Positions 1 to 7,616 of a stretch of DNA of 64,000 nucleotides are shown here, in pieces. The notes beneath the pieces were generated by a model. That model did not search any database. It was not told the DNA's origin and worked only from the letters and a program-made list of their open reading frames with translations. Within the stretch, counting starts at the first letter, position 1; the number at the start of each line of letters is the position of its first letter. The DNA is from a virus, in the IMG/VR virus record IMGVR_UViG_3300035703_000034, positions 1-64,000 of that record; one strand, written 5' to 3'. The position numbers were made by a program, and so were the translations under genes.

Positions 1-1248
1 CTGGACGACGTGGTGATCGTGAACAAGGAGACGGGCTCCGCGACCACCGTGACCCTGCCGGCGTCTCCCACCGTTGGCGAGGTCGTCACGGTGAAAGACG
101 GCAAGGGTGACGCGGCGACCAACAACATCACCGTCGGCGGTAACGGCAAAGACATCGACGCAGCCGCCACCTACGTCATCAGCGTGAACTACGGGGCAAT
201 CACGCTGGTGTACAACGGCACGACGAGCCGTTGGGACTCGGCCAGCTTGTCACCTGTCACCAATGCGATGATCCCGGCCAACGCCGCCATCGACTGGGGC
301 AAGGTCAGCAAGACCGGGGCCGCTCTCAGTGACATCGACCCCGACCTGACCAATTTCCCGGCACAGTCCGGCAACGCCGGCAAGTACCTCACTACCAGCG
401 GCAGCGCGCTTTCGTGGGGTGCGATCAATATCCCCGCAACGACGATCGACGTCCTGATCGTGGCGGGCGGCGGGGGCGGCGCAAGCGGCGGAAACAATGG
501 CGGCGGGGGTGGAGGTGGGGGTGGAGGCGTCATCATCACCGAAATCCCCGTGGCGGCGAACGACACGTTTGCTGTGTCAATCGGCGGGGGCGGCGCAGCA
601 GAGACAAACGGAACGAATACAACATTCGGATCCTTTACGGCGGTCGGTGGAGGTCGCGCCACTTCTAGCGCACCCTATCAAGGACAAACAGGGGGAAGTG
701 GCGGCGGCGGAAAAGGCATGAACGCCTCTCCGTACATTTCACTCGGCGGAACCGGAACCCCAGGGCAAGGAACGGAAGGCGCTGTTGGTAGCCTCCTGCT
801 CTCAACACCTGCCGCTCCTGCGATTCAATTCGGAGGCGGGGGAGGCGGGGGCGCCGCAGCCGCAGGCAGCGGCACTGTGGGTGGGGCAGGTAAGCCATGT
901 AACTTCGGCGGCACGGTCACAGCGTATGGCGGTGGGGGAGGCGGCGGCAGCTTCAGTCCGCTTTCGCCGGGCTCCCCAGGTGGTGCCGGCGGCGGGGGTC
1001 GAGGCTCTGCCACGGGCTCACCCGGCGTAAGCGTCGCAGGCACGGTGAACACCGGAGGCGGCGGTGGTGGCGGGGGTGCCAGTGTTCCGGCCGGCACCAT
1101 AAGCTTAGGCAGCGCCGGGGGCTCTGGAATTGTGGTCGTTCGGTATCTGGGCAGCCAAAAGGCAACTGGCGGAACCATCACCAACTCGGGCGGATACACC
1201 ATTCACACCTTCACGAGTGGCACAGCTACCTTTACCTGGACGGGCTAG
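1..1248 (+). CDS. Glycine-rich tail fibre / adhesin, 5' end outside window
   Basis: The reading frame is open from base 1, so this is the C-terminal part (415 codons) of a longer gene. The first 80 or so residues form a beta-rich segment with alternating T/V/G, typical of phage tail-fibre shafts. From about residue 155 the protein is dominated by polyglycine sandwiches (runs of 6-9 Gly), and it ends in a conserved tip with the pieces GIVVVRY, GGTIT, GGYTIHTF and TFTW. Such glycine-rich tips are known from phage receptor-binding fibres and adhesins, so host recognition at the tail tip is the likely role. Base composition is visibly less GC-biased than in the genes downstream, as expected for exchangeable fibre genes. 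The exact receptor cannot be read. A stop at 1248 is followed four bases later by the next gene. Confidence 0.8.
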   Translation: MDDVVIVNKETGSATTVTLPASPTVGEVVTVKDGKGDAATNNITVGGNGKDIDAAATYVISVNYGAITLVYNGTTSRWDSASLSPVTNAMIPANAAIDWGKVSKTGAALSDIDPDLTNFPAQSGNAGKYLTTSGSALSWGAINIPATTIDVLIVAGGGGGASGGNNGGGGGGGGGGVIITEIPVAANDTFAVSIGGGGAAETNGTNTTFGSFTAVGGGRATSSAPYQGQTGGSGGGGKGMNASPYISLGGTGTPGQGTEGAVGSLLLSTPAAPAIQFGGGGGGGAAAAGSGTVGGAGKPCNFGGTVTAYGGGGGGGSFSPLSPGSPGGAGGGGRGSATGSPGVSVAGTVNTGGGGGGGGASVPAGTISLGSAGGSGIVVVRYLGSQKATGGTITNSGGYTIHTFTSGTATFTWTG

Positions 1249-1252
1249 TCAG

Positions 1253-1519
1253 ATGGCACACTTTGCAGAGATTGACGAAAACAACACGGTCCTTCGGGTC
1301 GTTGTCGTCGGTTCCGAGGACATCCTCGATGCCGAAGGCAACGAAAGCGAGGCCTTGGGCATTGCGCGGTGCGCAAGCTTCTACAAGGGCGGCCGTTGGC
1401 TTCAATGCAGCTACAGCGCACGCATACGTGGCTGTTACCCCGGCCCCGGCTACATCTACGACGCCGAGGCAGACGTGTTCCTGCCGCCGCCGCCCGAGCC
1501 CGAAGAAGACCCGGTCTGA
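1253..1519 (+). CDS. Small conserved phage protein (cyanophage-type MAHFA family)
   Basis: This gene encodes 88 residues and starts at the ATG four bases after the fibre stop. It begins MAHFAEIDENNTVLRVVVV and has a later stretch with CSYSARIRGCYPGPGYIYD and a proline-rich, acidic C-terminus (LPPPPEPEED). I recognise this pattern from small proteins of unknown function that are common in marine and cyanobacterial T4-like phages, usually near tail-fibre genes. The function is unknown. Position directly behind the fibre suggests a fibre-associated structural or assembly protein. The longer in-frame extension upstream to 1130 lies inside the fibre gene in another frame and is not used here. Confidence 0.75.
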   Translation: MAHFAEIDENNTVLRVVVVGSEDILDAEGNESEALGIARCASFYKGGRWLQCSYSARIRGCYPGPGYIYDAEADVFLPPPPEPEEDPV

Positions 1520-1547
1520 CCCCGTTGGGTCCCTCCGCCACGATCGC

Positions 1548-1556
1548 CTGATAATT
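1548..1556 (+). promoter_or_regulatory. CTGATAATT phage promoter motif
   Basis: CTGATAATT lies 31 bases upstream of the transglutaminase-like gene, in the intergenic space after the 1253 gene. The same nonamer recurs before many other operons in the window. A 7-bp inverted repeat (CCTCCAG-type with GGAGG) follows it before the start codon, so the ribosome-binding site may be partly in a hairpin. Confidence 0.55.
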
Positions 1557-1587
1557 CCTCCAGGCGCACGGGCGCCGGAGGAACCTT

Positions 1588-2106
1588 ATGTGGCCGGTTC
1601 AGCTCTTTCAGGTTGCGGACGTCTTCAAGCGCGCGAGCTCGCGCTTCTGGGACTGGCTCTCGGGCGGTCCCCGGCGTCCCATCCCCACGTTCGAGACGCC
1701 GCAGGCGGCCTGGGACTACCTGGCCGCCCGCTACACCTACACGGGTGATCCCCTCAACGGGGCGCTGGACTTCTACGTCCACCCGGAGAAGTTCCAGTGG
1801 GGCCTCGAGACCGGCGTCGCCCACAAGCTGTCCGTCGACTGCGACGACGTCGCGGCCTGGGCCTACGTCGCGCTGCGGCAGATGGGGGCCGACCCGCACC
1901 TCGCCGCCATCTACGACGAGGGGCTGCGCGGGGCGCACTGCATCTGTCTGTACGTCCACAAGGGGCGCGTCGGGGCCATCGACACGAACGGCCACGTGCT
2001 GCTGCCCAACCTCCGGGACGAGACGCTGATGCACCACTGGACCAACGTTTACCGCGACAGGGGCTACGTTTATCGAACGGTAGTCACCCTGTCTTTCCCG
2101 TTCTGA
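1588..2106 (+). CDS. Transglutaminase-like cysteine peptidase/hydrolase
   Basis: The 172-residue product shows a transglutaminase-like Cys-His-Asp triad in the right order: Cys85 in the motif VDCDDVAAW, His117 in RGAHCIC, and Asp132 in GAIDTNGHV. Upstream there is an N-terminal segment with SGGPRRPIPTFETPQAAWDYL, as in small phage and bacterial transglutaminase-like proteins. Members of this superfamily are peptidases or amide hydrolases, and it stands directly before an amidase and two holin-like proteins, so a role in cell-wall attack or virion entry is plausible. A preceding GGAGGAA sequence is the ribosome-binding site. There is no signal peptide. Substrate cannot be read. Confidence 0.65.
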   Translation: MWPVQLFQVADVFKRASSRFWDWLSGGPRRPIPTFETPQAAWDYLAARYTYTGDPLNGALDFYVHPEKFQWGLETGVAHKLSVDCDDVAAWAYVALRQMGADPHLAAIYDEGLRGAHCICLYVHKGRVGAIDTNGHVLLPNLRDETLMHHWTNVYRDRGYVYRTVVTLSFPF

Positions 2107-2133
2107 CGGCGTCGGGCGACGAGGAGCGAACCC

Positions 2134-2439
2134 ATGAGCGAAGACCTGTACCGCGTGCTGCAAGACCTGAAGTTGCACCTGGACGAGCTCGACAAACGGC
2201 AAGACCGCCACCACCGGGAGATCATGGCGGCGCTGCAGGGCGTGCACGACGGGAACGGCAAGTGGCACCCGGGCATCGCGCCGCGGCTCGACGAGCTCGA
2301 GCGTCGCGTGGCGGTGATCGAGGCGGGGGACGCCGGCGCCAAGCAGCGCTCGATGACGGTGGTCACGGGCATCACGCTCTCGACGGCCGGCGCCGTCATC
2401 GCCTTGATCGGCGACTACCTGAAGGGGCTGTGGAAATGA
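2134..2439 (+). CDS. Small coiled-coil membrane protein, holin/spanin-like
   Basis: The protein has 101 residues. Its first 65 residues are charged and helical with heptad-like leucines (LQDLKLHLDELDKRQ and LDELERRVAVIEAG), and the C-terminus is one hydrophobic segment at about residues 76-98 (VVTGITLSTAGAVIALIGDY). This single-anchor coiled-coil design is common in phage lysis proteins encoded beside endolysins. The gene ends in an ATGA overlap with the amidase start, which ties the two together in translation. It could be a holin-type or a regulatory lysis protein; sequence alone does not decide. Confidence 0.6.
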   Translation: MSEDLYRVLQDLKLHLDELDKRQDRHHREIMAALQGVHDGNGKWHPGIAPRLDELERRVAVIEAGDAGAKQRSMTVVTGITLSTAGAVIALIGDYLKGLWK

Positions 2440-3080
2440 GCCTCATCCGCACCGTCGACCTGTCCACCCGCCACGGCCGCATCAACGTGCCGGACTTCGG
2501 CGAGGTGATGCTCATCAAGGGCAACTCCCAGCGCGGCGAGCCGCTCGGCGACTACCGCGGCGTCTGCATGCACTGGACGGCAAGCGACCGCTTGACGGCG
2601 TTCGATGAATACCACCTCAACATCGCCGATAACGGGCGCACGGCGCTCATCATCAAGGCCCTGCCGCTCGCGGACAAGGGCCAGCACGTCTGGGGGCGGA
2701 ACACGGGCCTGGTGGGCGTGAGCTACTGCGCGATGCTCAACGCCACCTCGAACAACCTCGGCAAGTTCCAGCCCACGGCGCGCCAGCGCGAGGCGATGCA
2801 GGTGGTGGTCGCGGAGTTCTGCGCGTGGCGCAGGCTCGACCCGCACGACACCTTCACGCTGCCCAAGATGAAGCCCGCGGGCGCGCGGCTCGCACCGGCG
2901 GGCGGCAGCGTCGAGGTGCCGGTCGTGGCGGACCACGCCCTTTACGCCAAGCTGGACGGCTACCCGCGCGACCGCTGGGACACGGGGCCGTTCTACGCGG
3001 AGGATCGCGCCGCCATTTGCAAAGTCTACGACGAGCTCAAGGCTGGCAAGCGCCAGTTCCGCTTCGCGTCGCTGTTCTGA
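2436..3080 (+). CDS. Endolysin, N-acetylmuramoyl-L-alanine amidase (amidase_2/PGRP type)
   Basis: The 214-residue product has the zinc-ligand pattern of type 2 amidases: His46 in GVCMHWTAS, His167 in VADHALYAKLDGYPRDRWD, and Asp182 at the end of that motif. A middle motif, KGQHVWGRNTGLVGVSY, matches the conserved core around the active site. This family hydrolyses the bond between N-acetylmuramic acid and L-alanine in peptidoglycan. The chosen ATG at 2436 overlaps the previous stop as ATGA; a much longer frame open upstream to 1797 lies in another gene's shadow. No cell-wall-binding domain is obvious and there is no signal peptide, so export would rely on the adjacent holin. Confidence 0.88.
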   Translation: MSLIRTVDLSTRHGRINVPDFGEVMLIKGNSQRGEPLGDYRGVCMHWTASDRLTAFDEYHLNIADNGRTALIIKALPLADKGQHVWGRNTGLVGVSYCAMLNATSNNLGKFQPTARQREAMQVVVAEFCAWRRLDPHDTFTLPKMKPAGARLAPAGGSVEVPVVADHALYAKLDGYPRDRWDTGPFYAEDRAAICKVYDELKAGKRQFRFASLF

Positions 3081-3090
3081 GGTGCCTGTC

Positions 3091-3405
3091 ATGTCCCTGA
3101 CCCAACAGCTGCTGCCCCTGGCCCCCGTGCTGCTCGGCCCCATCGCCGCGCTGCTGACGCAGGTCGTCAAGGACCACCCCAAGCTGCCCATCAACGCGGG
3201 CAACGTCGCGCTGCTGCGGCTGCTGCTCGCCTTGCTGGCGGTGGCGGGCGCGGTGCTGCTCGCCTGGCTCGAGGGCCGGCTCGGCACGCTCGACTTCAAG
3301 GCGCTGCTGCAGAACCTGCTCGACGCCTTCACCATCTACGTGACGGCCGTGACGGCCTACGAGCACAGCGCCCCCGCGCTGCCGCCCGCCGACCCGCAGC
3401 CCTGA
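3091..3405 (+). CDS. Probable holin
   Basis: The product has 104 residues with three hydrophobic stretches: about residues 7-26 (LAPVLLGPIAALLTQVV), 40-60 (LLRLLLALLAVAGAVLLAWL) and 75-93 (a weaker, amphipathic one). The C-terminus is short and proline-rich. Small size, multiple membrane spans and position directly after the amidase fit a holin that opens the inner membrane for the endolysin. The ATG at 3091 is preferred over the GTG at 3082 because GAGGTG lies six bases before it. The family cannot be named. Confidence 0.65.
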   Translation: MSLTQQLLPLAPVLLGPIAALLTQVVKDHPKLPINAGNVALLRLLLALLAVAGAVLLAWLEGRLGTLDFKALLQNLLDAFTIYVTAVTAYEHSAPALPPADPQP

Positions 3406-3422
3406 CGCCGGGCTGAGCCCCG

Positions 3423-6400
3423 ATGGCGGACGAGGAGTTCTCAGCGGCCAGCCAGCAGGTGCCGATGAGCTTTCAGGCCCTGACGGACGCCGCTTACCGA
3501 GCGGCAAACTCCTTGTCGGCCATCAGCACCAACGCGATCGGGCAGACGGCGCAGGCCCAGGGCTTCGCCAACGGCGTGCCGGCCACGCCGCCTGGCATGC
3601 CGCCGTTTGCCGCGTACGGGGCGTTCCAGGCCGCCATGTACGGCGCGCAGGCCTCGCCGTTCTCGCCGCAGGCCTCCATCGCGCGCGACATGTTCGCCTC
3701 CCAAATGGCCATGATGGGGCCGATGGGCATGGGGGCGGCCGGCGGCGCGGGCAACCTCGCCATGCCAGGCGGCATCGCGACGCCCTTCGGTGACCCGACC
3801 GTCAACCCGTTCCTGCGCGCGGGGGCGGCCAACTACCAGCTGCCGACGCCGCTGCTGGCGGGCGCCGGGGCTCCTGGCCAGCCGTTCGACCCCGTCCGCA
3901 GCCGCTTCTTGATGGGCACGGGCGAGGGCAGCCTGCTCAACTCGCTGTACCAGATGGGCATCCGGAGCGCGACGGGTGGCGTCGTGTCCGACAACCTGGA
4001 GGACCCCATCCGCCGGAAGATCGAGCGGATGCAGGAGTACACGGCCGACAACCTGTACCGCATCGGGATGGGCGGGGCCGGGCTCGCGGCGTCGTTCGGC
4101 GGCGCGGGTCTCGGCGCGATGGCCGGCGCCGGGCTTTCGACGGGGCTGCTGGGCGGTGCCGCAGCGCTGCCGCTCGGTTTGGCGGGCGGTCTGGTCGGCG
4201 GGTTGGTGGCCCCGATGGCGATCGACTACCTCGACCGCCGGGCGTCCGTTTATCGCACGGGTGCGCGCGAGATGCGCGACTACATGACGCCTTACGTCCG
4301 CGGCGATCGGCTCGGGGGCGGCCTCACGATGCGCGAGACGCAGAAGCTCACGCGCGACCTCGAGCACACCGTCGCCAAGGACCAGTTCTTCACGGCGGAA
4401 GATTATCGAACACTCATCGGCATGGCGGGCGAGACCGGCATGTTCCAGTTCGCAGGCGACAAGGAACAGGCCATGAAGTCGCTCGAGAACATGAGCAAGT
4501 CGGTCAAGACGCTCTTCGCGCTGGGCGTCTCCTCGCGCGACCAGCTGGGTCAGATCAGCATCGCGCTCAACCAGTTCGGCGTGTCGGCGGCGTCGAACCC
4601 GCAGCAGCTCGCCAACGTGTTCCAGACCTTCGCCGGCTACGCGCAGTCGGCGGGCATGTCCTTGCCGCAGCTGACGCAGGCCGCGGCCCCCGCCGCGCAG
4701 ATGTTCGCCGCCCAGGGCATCGGCCCGCTGGCCGGCGCCACCATCGCCGGGCAGAACCTGGGCCTTGCTGGCGCGTACTTCCGCAGCGGCGGCAGCGCGT
4801 TCGACAACGCCTACTTCGGTGGCTCGCAGGGCTTCGCGCAGTCGCTGACGAACGCGACGGGCAGCATGTTGCGCTCGCCGCTCGGTCAATTCATGACGGC
4901 GAGCGCCATGGCGCCCGGCTCCGGGGTGATGGGCAACATCCTGTCGGGCCGGGGCACCTCGGCGCTGGACTTCGTGAACAGCATGGGCGGCTACGCGATG
5001 GATCCGCTGGGGTACTTGGGGCAGCAGGCCCGCATGCCCGAGCTGACGCAGGGGCTCGGCGGCGTCATCCAGCCCGCGGTGATCGAGTCGGCGCTTGCGA
5101 CCTACCGCGAGATGTTCAAGGTCGAGGGCCCGATCGACGCGGACCACTTCCTGGGCTTCTTGATGCGCATGGGCGTGGCGGAGAACGAGGCGCTCGCGAT
5201 GGTCAAGGCCATCCAGAAGATGCCGCAGCTGGCCGCCGACATGCGGCGCTCGGCGCGCGACCAGAGCACGTTGGGGGCCATCGAGCGGCGGCGTCAGATG
5301 AGCGTGTCGCGCCGCGTCGAGAAGTTCATGGAGCGCAACCTCGACCCGATCGCCACGGGCCTGACGACGGGCGCGCGGGAGCTGTCGCTCGACGCGCTCG
5401 ACGGCACCGCCAACTTCCTTTCCAACGTCAGCCGCGCCACGGGCTTCGGCAATTTGCTGTCGGGCTCGTCGCAGCGCTACGTGGGCGGGCGCACCTACGA
5501 AGAGCTCATGACGGGCACGCAGCGTGCGGACGTGGGCGCGATGGGGTACCTGTTTGACGCCAACGAGACGCTGAAGCGCGAGCAGGAGACCTACGACTTC
5601 ACGCGGGCGTACAACCAGGGGCGTCAGCCCTACACGGAGTCGGCAGCGGCCGAGCAGCGCAAGCGGGAGGATCGCGAGCTCCGAGCGGCGATGCGTGACC
5701 CGGAGATGCGCGCGTCCGCTCGGCGCGTCCTGAACAACGCGGGGGCGACGCCGCAGGAGATCAGCGACCTCATCCGGCGCACGCAGCGCAGCGACGTCGG
5801 CGCCGTCGAGTTCGAGCAGGCCATGGACAGGTCGGACGCGCTGAGGCTGGTGTATAACGAGCTGCGACAGACCGCGGTGCCCGAGGCGTACGGGAGCGGC
5901 AACATGGCGCGCTACTCCGAGGGGGGCGCGAACGTCGGCGCGCGCGAGGCGATGCTGCGCGTGCAGGCGATGAACGCCCTTTCCGAGCACCAGACTCGCG
6001 ACAAGACGCTCATCCAGGCAGCCGTCCAGCTGGAGCAGGGCGGTGGCAACCGCGCTTTTTACGAGGATCTGGTCGGGCAGATGCGGTACCGCGAAGGCGG
6101 CGCCAAGCTTGAGCAGCGCCTCGGGAGCGCGGCCAACCGCGTCGACACGAAGCTTCCGGCGGACGCGCAGCGCCAGCAGTACATGGCAAACTTGGTCGGT
6201 GAGTTTTCGACGACGTTCGAAGGCAAAGACCTGAACGCGGTGCGGGCGGACCCCGCGCTGGCTTCGAAGCTCGCCGCGCTGCTGAAGGTGGGGAGCGACA
6301 ACCGGGTCGGCGGTAACGAGAACCTCACGGGGGGCTTCTTCGACATCGCCAACCAGAAAAGCGCGTTCAACGTGTTGGTCAGCGAGAACGTCGGAGAGTC

Positions 6401-7586
6401 GGGCGCCGCACGCGATGCCGAGGGCCAGGTCAGCGCGATGCGCGAGTCGCTCTCGCGCTACCAGCGCTCGTGGACCAACTGGTTCCCCAACGCGGCCATG
6501 GGACGGGTGCTCAACGTCGACAACCCGGACGTCGACAAGTTCGCGACGATCCTCAAGGACGTGACGTTCGGGCGCTTCGTCTCCGAAAAACTCAGTCAGG
6601 GTGGCACGCTGGAGGACGCCAAGAAGGCGTGGATGGCGCAGGGTGGCCGGGCAGAGTCCTTTGAGGGCCTGGTGCAGGACCTCGGCATCACGGCCAAGGA
6701 CAGTGTCTCGCAGGTGCGGGAGCGCATCTCGGCGCGCTTCGACCGGGGGCGCGGGCTGCTCAAGACCGACGCGCAGCGCAAGCAGGCCGACGACGCGTTC
6801 ATCTCGACGATGCGCAGCGGCAGCAACCTCGAAGATGCCCTGGCCCTGTTCAAGTACGACGTCAACCGGAGCGCGCGCGACGCCACTGCGCAGGTCGGGT
6901 TCACGCCGGAGCAAGAGGATCGCTTCCGGGGGGCGCTGCGCGAGAGCAACGTCAGCGCGGACGACATCGGTCGGATCGTACGCGAGCTGCCGGCGGGCAA
7001 CCTTTCAGGCATCACGCAGGCGATGGAGCGCAATCCGGCGCTCCGGCAGATGCTGGGTAGCTCGGACCAGCAACAGGCCTTCGAGCAGCTGGTGCGGCAG
7101 TCGCGCCTCACGCCCGGGCAGCGCGACACCGGCGCCGTCGCGCGTGCGCTCGGCACGATCACGGGCGGCACGTACGATGAGGACTTCGTCCGGAACAAGG
7201 CCGGTAACCTCGACGCCGTCGTGTCGGATCTCTTGATGCAGGCCCTGGGAGGCCCGGGCTCCGGCACGACCGGCGCCAACCGGTTCGCCAGCGCGGACGA
7301 GGAAGGGGCCGAGGTCGCGCAGGCAAGCGCCACCAAGGCGCAGCTCGATGTGGCCCGTCGCTACGACGACATCGCGAAACAGCTCAACTCCGAGCGCATC
7401 GAGAAGCAGCAAACTGCCATTAACAACATGGTCGCAGCGATCGGCGGCACGGACGGCGGCCTCATCAAGTCGCTGCAGAAGCTGACCGACACGGGCTTGC
7501 GCGTCACGGGCGAGGTCAACATCAAGATGAACGGCCAGGATGTCGGCGTGGCACCGCTCAAGCCCGAAAACCCTCCGACGCCGTAG
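3423..7586 (+). CDS. Large virion protein, tape-measure candidate
   Basis: This gene encodes 1387 residues. The N-terminal 150 are Ala/Met/Gly/Pro-rich, residues about 215-280 contain a long glycine-alanine membrane-like stretch (GLGAMAGAGLSTGLLGGAAAL), and the rest is largely alpha-helical and charged, with segments such as AGYAQSAGMSLPQLTQAAAP that resemble the helical repeats of tail tape-measure proteins. No enzyme motif is visible. It precedes the baseplate and hub genes, the usual place for a tape-measure protein, which sets tail length and is ejected with DNA. It could instead be an internal head or baseplate protein. Codon use is typical of its neighbours. Confidence 0.5.
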   Translation: MADEEFSAASQQVPMSFQALTDAAYRAANSLSAISTNAIGQTAQAQGFANGVPATPPGMPPFAAYGAFQAAMYGAQASPFSPQASIARDMFASQMAMMGPMGMGAAGGAGNLAMPGGIATPFGDPTVNPFLRAGAANYQLPTPLLAGAGAPGQPFDPVRSRFLMGTGEGSLLNSLYQMGIRSATGGVVSDNLEDPIRRKIERMQEYTADNLYRIGMGGAGLAASFGGAGLGAMAGAGLSTGLLGGAAALPLGLAGGLVGGLVAPMAIDYLDRRASVYRTGAREMRDYMTPYVRGDRLGGGLTMRETQKLTRDLEHTVAKDQFFTAEDYRTLIGMAGETGMFQFAGDKEQAMKSLENMSKSVKTLFALGVSSRDQLGQISIALNQFGVSAASNPQQLANVFQTFAGYAQSAGMSLPQLTQAAAPAAQMFAAQGIGPLAGATIAGQNLGLAGAYFRSGGSAFDNAYFGGSQGFAQSLTNATGSMLRSPLGQFMTASAMAPGSGVMGNILSGRGTSALDFVNSMGGYAMDPLGYLGQQARMPELTQGLGGVIQPAVIESALATYREMFKVEGPIDADHFLGFLMRMGVAENEALAMVKAIQKMPQLAADMRRSARDQSTLGAIERRRQMSVSRRVEKFMERNLDPIATGLTTGARELSLDALDGTANFLSNVSRATGFGNLLSGSSQRYVGGRTYEELMTGTQRADVGAMGYLFDANETLKREQETYDFTRAYNQGRQPYTESAAAEQRKREDRELRAAMRDPEMRASARRVLNNAGATPQEISDLIRRTQRSDVGAVEFEQAMDRSDALRLVYNELRQTAVPEAYGSGNMARYSEGGANVGAREAMLRVQAMNALSEHQTRDKTLIQAAVQLEQGGGNRAFYEDLVGQMRYREGGAKLEQRLGSAANRVDTKLPADAQRQQYMANLVGEFSTTFEGKDLNAVRADPALASKLAALLKVGSDNRVGGNENLTGGFFDIANQKSAFNVLVSENVGESGAARDAEGQVSAMRESLSRYQRSWTNWFPNAAMGRVLNVDNPDVDKFATILKDVTFGRFVSEKLSQGGTLEDAKKAWMAQGGRAESFEGLVQDLGITAKDSVSQVRERISARFDRGRGLLKTDAQRKQADDAFISTMRSGSNLEDALALFKYDVNRSARDATAQVGFTPEQEDRFRGALRESNVSADDIGRIVRELPAGNLSGITQAMERNPALRQMLGSSDQQQAFEQLVRQSRLTPGQRDTGAVARALGTITGGTYDEDFVRNKAGNLDAVVSDLLMQALGGPGSGTTGANRFASADEEGAEVAQASATKAQLDVARRYDDIAKQLNSERIEKQQTAINNMVAAIGGTDGGLIKSLQKLTDTGLRVTGEVNIKMNGQDVGVAPLKPENPPTP

Positions 7587-7591
7587 CCCAG

Positions 7592-7600
7592 CTGATAATT
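7592..7600 (+). promoter_or_regulatory. CTGATAATT phage promoter motif
   Basis: CTGATAATT begins a few bases after the stop of the 3423 gene and 16 bases before the ATG at 7617. It probably starts the transcript of the baseplate operon. No clear T-tract precedes it here. There is also no strong Shine-Dalgarno sequence before the ATG. Confidence 0.5.
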
Positions 7601-7616
7601 CCTTCAGCGAGCCCCT

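Noticed and set aside
1797-2435. N-terminal extension of the amidase frame
   Set aside because: The extension runs through two other genes and is Arg/Ala-rich shadow. The ATG at 2436 with ATGA coupling gives a standard-length amidase.
3441-6914. 1157-codon open frame on the minus strand opposite the tape-measure candidate
   Set aside because: It is a shadow of a GC-rich plus-strand gene. The product is Arg/His/Val/Leu-rich low-complexity text with no motif, and the plus-strand gene has sensible composition and context.
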